From contig JAFLCB010000008.1 in NCBI GenBank assembly GCA_017302795.1, forward strand, positions 1 to 64,000: a stretch of DNA of 64,000 nt, read 5' to 3'. Shown piece after piece: positions 25,035 through 33,554 of the stretch (its first letter is position 1; each line of letters begins with the position of its first letter). Made by a program: the position numbers and the translations under genes. The DNA comes from Deltaproteobacteria bacterium (GTDB lineage Bacteria > Bdellovibrionota > Bdellovibrionia > Bdellovibrionales > JAMPXM01). Below the pieces are notes generated by a model. That model was not told the origin of the DNA and searched no databases. It worked only from the letters and a program-made list of their open reading frames with translations.

Positions 25035-26303
25035 ATGAAAAGACTGTTTCCGATCATTTTGACGGGGATCTTGAATTTTTCCGTGTGCCCAGCTTTTTCA
25101 GCACCCATCGAGATCGCCTTTGATAATCTTAAGCCTCTTTTGGATAGCCGAAGCTCAAGATTAAAAGCGGCCGAGATCGAAAGAGAGGCGTCTCGGGAAC
25201 GGACTGGAAGCTTAGGGCGATCATTTTTGCCAAAGATCGAACTTCATGCGGCACAGGAATCGTTTAAATCAAGCGTTGAGTCTTGGCAGGCAGAACCGTC
25301 GTTTGGTGCGGAGATTAACCTTAACCTCTTTAACGGAGGCCGCGATGGATTGGAAAATCAAATCCGCGAATTGCATGTCGAACGAAAAGTGGTCCAGGTT
25401 CAACAAGTCGTTGCGGATGAACTCCAAACATTGCGAAAGCTTTATTGGGAAACGGTTTATACATTAGATAAAATCGACCAGATTGAAGCAGCCATAAAAG
25501 TGAATGTCGCTAATATGGCGGCGGCCGTAAAGCGAATACGAAGCGGAGTCGCGACTGAGTCAGACCGTGTGGAATTCGAAATGAATGCCGTCGATCTTGA
25601 CCGCGAATTGGCGGAATCAAGGTTAAAGTTAGCTAACCAAAGCCGAGAGTTCGCGATCCTCCTTAATTTTAGCCTCAGCGAAAAACTTACGTTTCCTCGG
25701 CGTCTGGAGCACAACCATGATTTTGAAGCTGCACTCAAGCACGAAGCGCAGGATCACGATTTTCTTTACAAAGATGACGAACTGAAAAGCCAAGAAGGGG
25801 AGCTTGCTGCAGAAAAGCAAAGAAGATCGTGGTGGCCAGAGGTGGATGCATTCGCGGCGTATAATGATTATTCGCATAGAATTGAGTCCGCAGGCCCCGA
25901 CACCTCGAACGACGCAACGAACGAAGCAGTCATCGGAATCCGAATGAAGATGGGTTTAGGCGCGATTTTCGATGGCACGCGAGAAGCGGCAGCACTGGCA
26001 AAAGAAGCGAGTGCAGATAAAAAACGCGCAGATTTGAAACGACGCCAGGCTGAGGCCCATATGGAAAATGAACTGGCTGAGCTTCGATTGCTTCATGAAC
26101 AAATACACTCGGCGGAAGAAAATATTCTGCGCGCAGAACGGTACTACAAACTTACTCAGTCGGAATATGGTCGAGGAGTGAAAAACTCCCCCGATGTGTT
26201 GGGGGCCTCTGAAAAGCTATATGAGAACAGGTTGAAACGCTTGGAGATCATCAAAGATTTTCAAATCGCGAAGTCTCACGTCCTAGCCAAAATCGGCAAG
26301 TAG
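25035..26303 (+). CDS. TolC/CusC-type outer-membrane efflux protein
   Basis: A 422-residue outer-membrane factor. The signal peptide ends near F-S-A. The rest has the two-fold TolC plan: long coiled-coil helices rich in Ala, Glu and Arg (residues ~45-75, 110-210, 240-275, 320-420) and short strands (F-G-A-E-I-N-L-N-L-F-N-G-G; I-G-I-R-M-K-M-G-L-G) that contribute to the trimeric beta-barrel. Length is normal for the family. AAGGAG precedes the ATG. It is the last gene of the metal efflux operon and would provide the exit duct for the RND pump. The 3' end, including the stop codon, is duplicated (26286-26332). Confidence 0.86.
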   Translation: MKRLFPIILTGILNFSVCPAFSAPIEIAFDNLKPLLDSRSSRLKAAEIEREASRERTGSLGRSFLPKIELHAAQESFKSSVESWQAEPSFGAEINLNLFNGGRDGLENQIRELHVERKVVQVQQVVADELQTLRKLYWETVYTLDKIDQIEAAIKVNVANMAAAVKRIRSGVATESDRVEFEMNAVDLDRELAESRLKLANQSREFAILLNFSLSEKLTFPRRLEHNHDFEAALKHEAQDHDFLYKDDELKSQEGELAAEKQRRSWWPEVDAFAAYNDYSHRIESAGPDTSNDATNEAVIGIRMKMGLGAIFDGTREAAALAKEASADKKRADLKRRQAEAHMENELAELRLLHEQIHSAEENILRAERYYKLTQSEYGRGVKNSPDVLGASEKLYENRLKRLEIIKDFQIAKSHVLAKIGK

Positions 26304-26332
26304 CCGAAGCGCCAAAATCGGCAAGTAGCCGA
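26286..26332. repeat. 22-bp direct repeat spanning the stop codon
   Basis: Copies at 26286-26307 and 26311-26332 are identical over 22 bp with a 25-bp period. The first copy contains the last codons and TAG of the outer-membrane efflux gene; the second repeats them in the intergenic space. A recent tandem duplication is the simplest explanation. Confidence 0.85.
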
Positions 26333-26343
26333 TCAGCTTTGGT

Positions 26344-27570
26344 TTATCTCTGCAAAAGGCTGCCCATTTCGGGGACAAGAGTTGCAAAACTTTGGCGACG
26401 TTTTTTATCGTAAAATGCAGTCACAGATCGAAATTCCTTAGTCGAGTTATTTTCCACTTCGTCAGGGGTATCTACCTCTAACTGTCTTTTTACGGCCGTC
26501 AAAAAATCAGTGTGTTGTTGGTTCTCAGTTTTGGATAAGTAGCTTTCAATTTTTCTTCGTGCTGCTTTTTTAATTTCTGCGGGAAGGTTTGCCACATTGA
26601 AGTAGGACGGATTTTCGAGAAGGTTTGCGCTCGAAGATCGCGGCAGATTTGTAAGGGAGGAGTTTGCGAGATAATCTAATAGCTCTGTAAGCCCGAAGAT
26701 ATTGTACACTTGCACCGTTGTGTTGAATGCGATTTCAACATTATCGCGAAAAGCCCCCTTCAACCGATCGAGCTTTACTAGATTTTGTTCGAAAGAGTTC
26801 CACTTAAGTGGGTGACGAATAAATTCGCCAAGCGCACCGACCCCATCGACCGAAACCATGATTTTTACAGTCCTAAAGCTCTCGATGATTGGTTCGAGCC
26901 ATTGCGGGATCACGGTAAGATTCGTATTGTAAGAGATTCGAATATCTCGACTGCGCCCACTCTGGATGAGTCTTTTAAGATAATTCACGTGAGCGACATT
27001 GAGAAATGGTTCGCCGCCCGCAAAGTTGATCTCGTCCACATGCTCAGAAATTTCAAACAAATCATCCCAGACTTCGGGAAGTTCTGACCAGTTCTGCCAA
27101 TTGATTTGTCGATAGGCGCCGATGGACTCTTCCATCACTTTTGAAGTCGGGTGCTCGGTGTCAGACCATTCCTCTAAAAGTGCGACCGAAGAAAAAGGAG
27201 AACACATGCGGCACGCGAGATTGCAGATGTTCCCGACTCGCAGATCCATGGTGCGAATTCCGGGCTGAGTCGACGTGCTGCTTTCAAATTCCATGAGCCT
27301 GCGGCTTTTGTGACCACTGGATTCGTGTGACTTGCAGGTCGCACAGGATTTCGGCCACTGCTGATTAGAGACAAGTTTCTGCATCAGACTTACGTGGCTC
27401 GACTTTACGGCATTAGCGAGACCGACTTTTAAGACGGACCGATCATCAACCTTTAATCCAAACTCATCAGTTTTCGAATATTGCGGATACGTAAGGCAGC
27501 AGGCGTTAACAATGCCGGCATTGTTGATGAAGAGGTGGGTAAATGGCAGTGGGCATAGGGGGCGACTCAC
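26344..27570 (-). CDS. radical SAM protein, twitch-domain type
   Basis: A 408-residue radical SAM enzyme. The N-terminal part has C-C and C-A-T-C cysteine pairs (C-P-L-P-F near the start; A-C-C-L-T; K-S-C-A-T-C-K). The cluster-binding motif G-N-I-C-N-L-A-C-R-M-C gives the C-x3-C-x2-C loop, followed by an F-A-G-G-E-P motif that contacts SAM and a V-S-V-D-G strand. The extra N-terminal cysteines suggest an auxiliary cluster of the SPASM/twitch class. The start is GTG 27570 with no strong ribosome binding site; an in-frame 24-codon reading frame ends 6 nt before it. Family members often modify peptides, but I see no obvious precursor peptide. It lies downstream of the threonine genes on the same strand. 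Confidence 0.88.
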   Translation of the reverse strand: MSRPLCPLPFTHLFINNAGIVNACCLTYPQYSKTDEFGLKVDDRSVLKVGLANAVKSSHVSLMQKLVSNQQWPKSCATCKSHESSGHKSRRLMEFESSTSTQPGIRTMDLRVGNICNLACRMCSPFSSVALLEEWSDTEHPTSKVMEESIGAYRQINWQNWSELPEVWDDLFEISEHVDEINFAGGEPFLNVAHVNYLKRLIQSGRSRDIRISYNTNLTVIPQWLEPIIESFRTVKIMVSVDGVGALGEFIRHPLKWNSFEQNLVKLDRLKGAFRDNVEIAFNTTVQVYNIFGLTELLDYLANSSLTNLPRSSSANLLENPSYFNVANLPAEIKKAARRKIESYLSKTENQQHTDFLTAVKRQLEVDTPDEVENNSTKEFRSVTAFYDKKRRQSFATLVPEMGSLLQR

Positions 27571-27715
27571 TGTGCATTAGTCTTGCACAGTTTTGCCGAA
27601 TAGGGAGTCATTCTGCATTGGCAAAATGGACTTTAACCGACCGAGAAACATAATACTTTCGCTTCGGGATTTCAATATTCAAATGGGGCAGTTTTTAATT
27701 GTTAGAAGCGGCGCG

Positions 27716-27737
27716 AGCGCTATTCTCGAATAGCGCT
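27716..27737 (-). terminator. hairpin at the 3' end of thrC
   Basis: AGCGCTATTC (27716-27725) and GAATAGCGCT (27728-27737) are exact complements and overlap the thrC stop codon. On the transcribed strand only a weak A/T stretch follows about 20 nt later, so termination may be partial; read-through into the radical SAM gene is possible. Confidence 0.4.
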
Positions 27738-29018
27738 GCGGAAGGCGGAAAGCGAAGGCTCGAGGTCCACGGCCCGGTGGCCGTGATCGAGCATTTGACT
27801 GAGGGAGGCCGGGATCGGCACGGTCCTTCCAAGCAACGGCTCGACGACGGACTCAAATTTGGCGGGATGAGCGGTAGCACAAATGATCGCATCTAGTTCT
27901 TTAAATTTATCGAGGTTTCGGACATGAACCGCAGTAGCAGTATGCGGACACCAGACTTCCCCGTACGTTTGATCTTTGATGACTTGAGAAATTTCTTTGT
28001 CGCTGACGGATTCCGAATCCACATTTTCTATAAGCTGGTTATGATTTGGAAAGAGCGACCGAAGGCGTTCGATATTGCTTGGTGCGCCTACATCCATCGC
28101 ATTCGCCAGCGTCGCAACGGTCGCAAATGGTTTCCATTCTTTCGATGCAAGGAAACTTGTGAGTGAACGATTGGCATTGGTCGAAAGAACAACTTTGCCA
28201 ATGGGTGCGCCTAGCGATTTTGCCCACATTGCAGCAACGCCGTTACCAAGATTTCCTGAAGGTATAATCAAAATTGGTTTCGCGCCGGTCTGAGAGGCGT
28301 ACTCAACACTAGCTCGTGCGTGGTAAATCATTTGTGGAAGCAGGCGGCCTAGGCTGATGCTGTTTGCTGAAATAAAACTATGTTTGGATTGCAGTTCAAA
28401 GTCGGCAATTGCGTCCTTCGCAAGTTTCTGGCAAGCGTCGAAATCGCCATGCACCGCAAACGCTCGAACATTCTCGCCCCAAAAAGTCAGCTGCTTTTCC
28501 TGCCGAGCGGAAATTCGCCCCTTCGGGAAGAGGATCACGACTTGAAAACCTTCACGTTTAAAAAATGCTGATGCGACCGCACTGCCTGTGTCCCCGGAAG
28601 TCGCAACAAGAACAGTTTTCGTGAGCTTTCTTCCAGCACGATCAACATTCATGTGAGCGAGGGTGTGTGCAAGAAAACGTGCTCCAACATCTTTGAACGC
28701 CAGAGTCGGACCATGAAAAAGTTCGAGCACAGACGTTTTTGAATCCAGCCGTCGAATGGGGGTGGGGAAGTTCAAGGCATCCTGACAGATCGCCTCTAGC
28801 TTTTCTAGAAGTTCTGGTTCTTCATCGAAAAACGGCGCCATGACTGCGCGTGCAAATTTTGAGCGAGTAGAGTCGGCCTTTAAGTCCGGGTCCTGTGCGA
28901 AATCCAGCTTTGGTAAGAAGGCAGGAACATAGAGGCCACCGTCGGGTGCAAGGCCTCTCAAAAGCGCATCTGTCAGTGTGACTTGGGGGCTCTTGCCGCG
29001 AGTACTAAGAAACTTCAT
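27720..29018 (-). CDS. thrC: threonine synthase
   Basis: A 432-residue PLP enzyme that converts O-phosphohomoserine to threonine and phosphate. The PLP lysine is K109 in H-G-P-T-L-A-F-K-D-V-G; T-S-G-D-T-G-S-A near residue 150 forms the phosphate-binding loop, and the N-terminus F-L-S-T-R-G is typical of the fungal/proteobacterial-type enzyme. Length is normal. ATG at 29018 follows a GGAAG ribosome binding site. It is the last of thrA-thrB-thrC in the usual order, 28 bp after thrB. A perfect hairpin overlaps its stop. Confidence 0.95.
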   Translation of the reverse strand: MKFLSTRGKSPQVTLTDALLRGLAPDGGLYVPAFLPKLDFAQDPDLKADSTRSKFARAVMAPFFDEEPELLEKLEAICQDALNFPTPIRRLDSKTSVLELFHGPTLAFKDVGARFLAHTLAHMNVDRAGRKLTKTVLVATSGDTGSAVASAFFKREGFQVVILFPKGRISARQEKQLTFWGENVRAFAVHGDFDACQKLAKDAIADFELQSKHSFISANSISLGRLLPQMIYHARASVEYASQTGAKPILIIPSGNLGNGVAAMWAKSLGAPIGKVVLSTNANRSLTSFLASKEWKPFATVATLANAMDVGAPSNIERLRSLFPNHNQLIENVDSESVSDKEISQVIKDQTYGEVWCPHTATAVHVRNLDKFKELDAIICATAHPAKFESVVEPLLGRTVPIPASLSQMLDHGHRAVDLEPSLSAFRSAIRE

Positions 29019-29046
29019 TGTTTAACTTCCATCGAGTAAAATGTCA

Positions 29047-30033
29047 TTAGCAGACCCGTGCTCCGGCGCAGGGGACCTTCAAATACCAGCTTCGCGCTGT
29101 GAGGTTTGTGGCTTGCGCCACGTGCATCATAGCAGACTCTATCTGCTTTGCATCTGATTCACTTTCAGCCCAAGCAAATACCGTTGGCCCTGCCCCGGAG
29201 ATTGTGCAGCAGATGGCATCGTTTGAAAGTGCAGCTGTCTGAATCTTGTCAAATGACGGAATCAAATGTCGGCGTTGCGGCTCGACAATTAGATCTCTCG
29301 TGTTTGCCCTTAACAACGAGTAGTTCTCTGTGAAAAGTCCGATCAGAAACGAAGCGAGGTGTGTCGACTGCTGCAGATGGTCCGAAAAGTGAATTTCTTT
29401 TTTTAAAATACCGCGAGCCATTTTCGTTTCAATTTCAATTTGCGGATGTAGCAATACGCACCAAAGATTTTTAGGCACCGGTAACTGGCTGACGGTCACA
29501 CGTGGTGCTACATGCGCGCTAGGACCCCGGGACGCAACATGCCCACCATAGGATAACGTTGCCATAGTCATTCCGCCATACATAGAAGGCGCAACATTGT
29601 CGGCGTGATAGGAGCCGCTGGCAGCGTACTCGCCGATCAATGCGTACTGAATCAGTTCGGAGTGATCAAGTGGCTGTGAGAGTAGGGAATTGGCAGCAAC
29701 TAAAGCGGCGACGCTCGATGCCGCAGATCCCCCAAGGCCTGATCCCAAAGGGATTCCTTTTTTAACCGAAACACGAAAGCCGAATTCAAGACCAAGATTC
29801 TTTTTTAATTGAACAAGACCCGCGGTCGCGGTGTTTTTTTCTGGATCCATGGGGAGCGCAGTCATCAATCCCGAGACCGTGCCGACACTTATCGATCCAT
29901 CTTCAGTAACTTCGACGTGGGCCGTGTCCCCAGCAATGTCTACTGCGAAGCCAAGCAGATCGAACCCAACGGCGACGTTTGCGACACTTGCAGGCGCAAA
30001 AGCTGACGCCGATTTTCTTGCGGCCGAAATCAT
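29047..30033 (-). CDS. thrB: homoserine kinase
   Basis: A 328-residue GHMP kinase that phosphorylates homoserine with ATP. The GHMP glycine-rich loop P-L-G-S-G-L-G-G-S-A-A-S lies at about residues 95-106, and the early S-V-A-N-V-A-V-G-F-D segment binds substrate. The C-terminal C-T-I-S-G-A-G-P-T segment is the third family motif. I chose ATG 30033 because its ATGA overlaps the thrA stop, with TAGGAG about 10 nt upstream; the longer frame to 30057 would overlap thrA needlessly. Translational coupling with thrA is expected. Confidence 0.93.
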   Translation of the reverse strand: MISAARKSASAFAPASVANVAVGFDLLGFAVDIAGDTAHVEVTEDGSISVGTVSGLMTALPMDPEKNTATAGLVQLKKNLGLEFGFRVSVKKGIPLGSGLGGSAASSVAALVAANSLLSQPLDHSELIQYALIGEYAASGSYHADNVAPSMYGGMTMATLSYGGHVASRGPSAHVAPRVTVSQLPVPKNLWCVLLHPQIEIETKMARGILKKEIHFSDHLQQSTHLASFLIGLFTENYSLLRANTRDLIVEPQRRHLIPSFDKIQTAALSNDAICCTISGAGPTVFAWAESESDAKQIESAMMHVAQATNLTARSWYLKVPCAGARVC

Positions 30034-32552
30034 ACTGATGCTCCTAGGTGAGAGCAAAGCCGCAGTAAATCGGCGAAAACACCTGCGGCTGTTACGTCGG
30101 GCCCAGCGCCGGGACCCTGGACGACGAGTGGCTGATTGGCGTAGCGGCGAGTGGTGTAGGCCACGATGTTGTCGGTCGATTGAGTTTGAGCAAATGGGTG
30201 GGTGAGCGGGAAACGTTTCAGAGAAATTATCGCACTTCCAGTCCCGTCTTTGTTGCGCGAAATGCGACCGACGTAACGAAGTTTCTCGCCACTTGCTTTT
30301 GCCTCGGCGGCAAGTGCCGACATTTTGCTATCGAGACTAGGAAGTCTTGCCAGGAAGTCTTCCACCGAGACTTTTTGCAATTCAAGCGGAAGAAGCGCTT
30401 CGATTTCAACGTCTTTAAGTTCTAACGACAAACCGGACTCTCGAGCCAAAATCACAAGCTTTCGGGCGAAATCCACACCGGACAAATCATCGCGCGGATC
30501 AGGTTCCGTATAGCCTTTTGCCTTTGCCTCAAGCACGACTTCCGAAAATGGTCTGGTATCCGAAAACGAGTTAAATATGTAAGACAGCGTGCCGGACAGA
30601 ATTCCTTCTATGGAATGCACTTCGTCGCCTGTTCGCACAAGTTCCCTAAGAGTGTTGATAATCGGAAGGCCCGCACCCACAGTAGTTTCATAAAATAGTC
30701 GACCTCGGCTAGAGTGCAAAACGGTTTGTAATTCATCAAAGCGTTTAAGAGGGCCACTGCCGGCCTTTTTGTTAGGTGTAATAATATGAATTCCGCGCTT
30801 CAGCCAATGGGCATAGTTGTCCGCGACGGCATCGCTTGCTGTACAATCAATGATCACAGCGTGAGGGATATGTGGAGCTAGAATATGGTTTTCAAACTTT
30901 TCGCTTTGAAATTTCTGGGCCGAATTTGCAAGATCCGATTTCCAGTGTGACAAATTGATAGACTGTTCACTTAGGCACATGAGTTTTGAATTCGATATTC
31001 CGCGAATGCGAAGATCGATCTTGAAGCGATCTTTTAGTTCTGTCTTTTTCGACTGAAGCTGTTCAAGCAGCGTACCGCCGATTCCTCCTGCGCCTAGAAT
31101 CCCAATTGAAAGAGTGTGATCAGAAAGAAAAAAGCTTGCGTGAACAGCTCTCAATGCGCGTGTCGATTCCGATCCGGAAATAACGACTGAGATGTTTCTT
31201 TCCGACGCGCCCTGTGCAATGGCGCGAATATTGACGCCGGCTTGGCCGAGTGCGCCCAGAAATCTTCCGGCAATTCCCGGCTGATTGACCATATTGTCGC
31301 CGACAGCTGCCAGGATGCTGCATTGATTTTCACAAGTGACGTTTTGAATGAGGCCATGATGAATCTCAGAATGAAAAGCGTTCGTGGCTGCCTTCAGTGC
31401 GGATTCTGCTTGGAGTCCTGGTACGGCAAAACATATCGAATGTTCAGAACTTGCCTGGGAAATCATAATGACCGAGATGCCGACGTCCTTGAGGGCGCCG
31501 AAAAGTCTTTGTGCAACACCCGGCACTCCCATCATTCCTGTGCCCTCGAGATTAAGAACCGAAATGTTTTCGACTGTCGCGAATCCTTTGACGGGTGCTT
31601 TCGAGAAAGAGCGCGAGTGGATTTTAGTTCCCGGTTTTTCGGGCTTAAAAGTGTTCTTAATCCAAATGGGGATTTGATCTTCGATGGCAGGTGCCATGGT
31701 GCTGGGGTGTACGACTTTCGCACCAAAATAAGCGAGTTCGACAGTTTCGCGATAGGAGAGGTCTTCCAAGACAACCGCTTCTGGCACAAGTCGTGGATCG
31801 GCACTCAGCACGCCATCGACATCGGTCCAAATGACGATGGACTCTGCCTTCAGAAGCTTGCCAAAAATGGCCGCTGAAAAATCGCTTCCATTTCGTTTGA
31901 GGGTTGTTGGGCTTCCATCTTCTGACGAGGCGATGAAGCCCGTGATAACCAGGAGGTTTGATGGGGAGCCTCGAAGAAACAAGTTCATTTTCTTTTGTGA
32001 GGTCTCCCAGTTAACAACTACTGCAGTCTCGCCGCGTTCGACGACCAATGTTTTTCTTGCGTCGAGCCACTGGCTTTGATGACTGCGATCAACGAGATGT
32101 GCGTTCAGCATTTGCGCGGACCAGATTTCACCGTGACCCGAAATAAATTCGACGACGGTTTCCGAGGCACTTTGCACGTGCCATAGCCCACGAAGGATTT
32201 CCTTCAAGCTTTCGAAATCTTTTTTGAATACCTGGCAAAGCGCGGCCGCCGAATCTGGCGAAAGGAGCGACGTAGCGGTCTCTGTGTGCTTCAACAACAG
32301 CGCATCAAGTTTCAATAAATAGGATTCGTCTCGTTTTGCAGCAAGAGCGGTAAGTTCAATCAGCGCATCGGTTACTTTTGACATGGCCGATACGACAACT
32401 GCCGTTGCGCCGGCAGCCGCTACTGATGTAGAGGCACCTCGGCTTTCTAGAATGATATTCGCGGCAGAGCGATAGCGGTCAGCATTCGCCAGACTTGTTC
32501 CACCAAATTTATGAACGGTCCATTTCGTCGGCAAATTTTCTGAAAACTTCAC
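30030..32552 (-). CDS. thrA: bifunctional aspartate kinase / homoserine dehydrogenase
   Basis: An 840-residue fusion, close to the E. coli ThrA length of 820. Residues ~10-300 are the aspartate kinase (K-F-G-G-T-S-L near the start; later S-D-F-S-A-A and W-T-D-V-D-G-V). Residues ~315-465 are two ACT domains (G-T-G-M-M-G-V-P-G; N-Q-P-G-I-A-G-R-F), the usual site of threonine feedback inhibition. Residues ~475-835 are homoserine dehydrogenase (G-A-G-G-I-G-G-T-L; later N-K-K-A-G; Y-T-E-P-D-P-R-D-D-L-S-G). It catalyses the first and third steps of the aspartate-to-threonine route. A GAGGGAG ribosome binding site lies in the 33-bp gap after the upstream HGED gene, so co-transcription is likely. Confidence 0.95.
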   Translation of the reverse strand: MKFSENLPTKWTVHKFGGTSLANADRYRSAANIILESRGASTSVAAAGATAVVVSAMSKVTDALIELTALAAKRDESYLLKLDALLLKHTETATSLLSPDSAAALCQVFKKDFESLKEILRGLWHVQSASETVVEFISGHGEIWSAQMLNAHLVDRSHQSQWLDARKTLVVERGETAVVVNWETSQKKMNLFLRGSPSNLLVITGFIASSEDGSPTTLKRNGSDFSAAIFGKLLKAESIVIWTDVDGVLSADPRLVPEAVVLEDLSYRETVELAYFGAKVVHPSTMAPAIEDQIPIWIKNTFKPEKPGTKIHSRSFSKAPVKGFATVENISVLNLEGTGMMGVPGVAQRLFGALKDVGISVIMISQASSEHSICFAVPGLQAESALKAATNAFHSEIHHGLIQNVTCENQCSILAAVGDNMVNQPGIAGRFLGALGQAGVNIRAIAQGASERNISVVISGSESTRALRAVHASFFLSDHTLSIGILGAGGIGGTLLEQLQSKKTELKDRFKIDLRIRGISNSKLMCLSEQSINLSHWKSDLANSAQKFQSEKFENHILAPHIPHAVIIDCTASDAVADNYAHWLKRGIHIITPNKKAGSGPLKRFDELQTVLHSSRGRLFYETTVGAGLPIINTLRELVRTGDEVHSIEGILSGTLSYIFNSFSDTRPFSEVVLEAKAKGYTEPDPRDDLSGVDFARKLVILARESGLSLELKDVEIEALLPLELQKVSVEDFLARLPSLDSKMSALAAEAKASGEKLRYVGRISRNKDGTGSAIISLKRFPLTHPFAQTQSTDNIVAYTTRRYANQPLVVQGPGAGPDVTAAGVFADLLRLCSHLGASV

Positions 32553-32585
32553 GTCGTTGCTCCCTCGTTCTGGGACCGAGTTTAT

Positions 32586-33035
32586 TTAGTGGTGATTGTG
32601 GTGTTCGTCTTTTGTGGGCTCGGCTGCAGGCGCAGCGTAGCTGAGCGGCAATGCATAGCTGGCAACGGCCCCGGTTTTTCCGGAGCGGATTGAGTCTAAA
32701 GTTAAAGTTCCACCGGCATTGAGATTTACGTCCTTGGGAAGCTCGCAGATAAAGTGGTCTTTCGCGGCCTTGCACTCGGCAGCACCTGGCTTGGCCCCCA
32801 CAATACTGACTTTCACCGAGGAGTCTTTGACGGCCGGGTTTTTCCAGTTAATGTCGAGCAAATATACTTTCAGGCGATTAGGTTCGATTGCGATGACCTC
32901 GGTGTGGTACGCACCAGGCATGCGGATGTAACCACCATTCGGGCCAGGTTTATCTTCTCCGTGCGCGTAAGCGAAGGCGCTAGACAGAAGAAGCACTGAA
33001 TTCAATAACATAGTTTTCAAAAACCGGTTTTTCAT
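32586..33035 (-). CDS. exported HGED-type small protein, putative metal binder
   Basis: A 149-residue exported protein. The signal peptide ends near A-Y-A, and the mature chain starts H-G-E-D-K-P-G-P-N-G-G. A small beta domain follows (E-V-I-A-I-E-P-N-R-L-K-V-Y-L-L-D), with two cysteines (about residues 96 and 104) that may form a disulfide, and the C-terminus is D-E-H-H-N-H-H. It resembles the 142-residue protein of the efflux operon at 24573 in its head and first strands. It is divergent from the CusF-like gene and directly upstream of thrA on the same strand. Copper or silver binding is a reasonable inference. Confidence 0.75.
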   Translation of the reverse strand: MKNRFLKTMLLNSVLLLSSAFAYAHGEDKPGPNGGYIRMPGAYHTEVIAIEPNRLKVYLLDINWKNPAVKDSSVKVSIVGAKPGAAECKAAKDHFICELPKDVNLNAGGTLTLDSIRSGKTGAVASYALPLSYAAPAAEPTKDEHHNHH

Positions 33036-33157
33036 ATTGGTTTCAATTTTCTATTTAAGATTCGAGATCTGTCAATTCGCGTCAGCTGCATTGTGCTTTA
33101 ACATTTTGCTTTCGCATTGTTCTTGCCGACGTGAGGCAGATAAGCGATAGGAAGTAC

Positions 33158-33523
33158 ATGAGAAAAAGAAGTTTGCCATCTTCCCTATTTCTAATGTTTT
33201 CAGTTCTCTTTTTGGACGCCGCTGCATTCGCCGAAACTTACAACGTGGACAGCCAATCGGTTCTCTATGCGACGGCGCAGTCGCTCGCCGCTCCAGCCGG
33301 ATATCCCCTTGTGAATGGAGAGGTCCGGAAAGTCGATCTCTCGGCTCAAAAGATCACGATCCGTCATGAAGAGATCCCCAATCTCGATATGCCTCCTATG
33401 ACGATGGTTTTTAAGGTTGTAAGCGTAGAATTGCTCGATAAAGTCGCCGCAGGCTCGAAGATTCGTTTCGCCGCCGACAGTATTAACGAGCAGATGACGG
33501 TACTTTGGCTTGAAGTACTTTAA
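33158..33523 (+). CDS. CusF-like periplasmic copper-binding protein
   Basis: A 121-residue exported protein; signal peptide to about A-F-A. The C-terminal ~70 residues match the CusF/CopK-like OB-fold metallochaperone: G-E-V-R-K-V-D, then I-T-I-R-H-E, then M-P-P-M-T-M-V-F-K-V, then G-S-K-I-R-F. Known CusF binds Cu(I)/Ag(I) through one His and two Met with a stacked Trp; here H and the M-x2-M-x-M set are present, while the Trp position appears to be Leu or Asp. I chose ATG 33158 because AGGAAG lies directly upstream; GTG 33131 is less likely. It would hand metal to an RND pump such as the one at 21441. Confidence 0.77.
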   Translation: MRKRSLPSSLFLMFSVLFLDAAAFAETYNVDSQSVLYATAQSLAAPAGYPLVNGEVRKVDLSAQKITIRHEEIPNLDMPPMTMVFKVVSVELLDKVAAGSKIRFAADSINEQMTVLWLEVL

Positions 33524-33526
33524 TTT

Positions 33527-33551
33527 CTAAAGATTGATACCTAAAGATTGA
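33527..33551. repeat. 11-bp direct repeat after the CusF-like gene
   Basis: CTAAAGATTGA occurs at 33527-33537 and again at 33541-33551 (14-bp period), filling most of the 31-bp gap between the CusF-like stop and the next ATG at 33555. It replaces a recognisable ribosome binding site for that gene. Confidence 0.65.
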
Positions 33552-33554
33552 AGT

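Noticed and set aside
32553-32585. Threonine attenuator leader upstream of thrA
   Set aside because: The gap between the upstream gene and thrA is only 33 bp, with no Thr/Ile-rich leader peptide or terminator hairpin.
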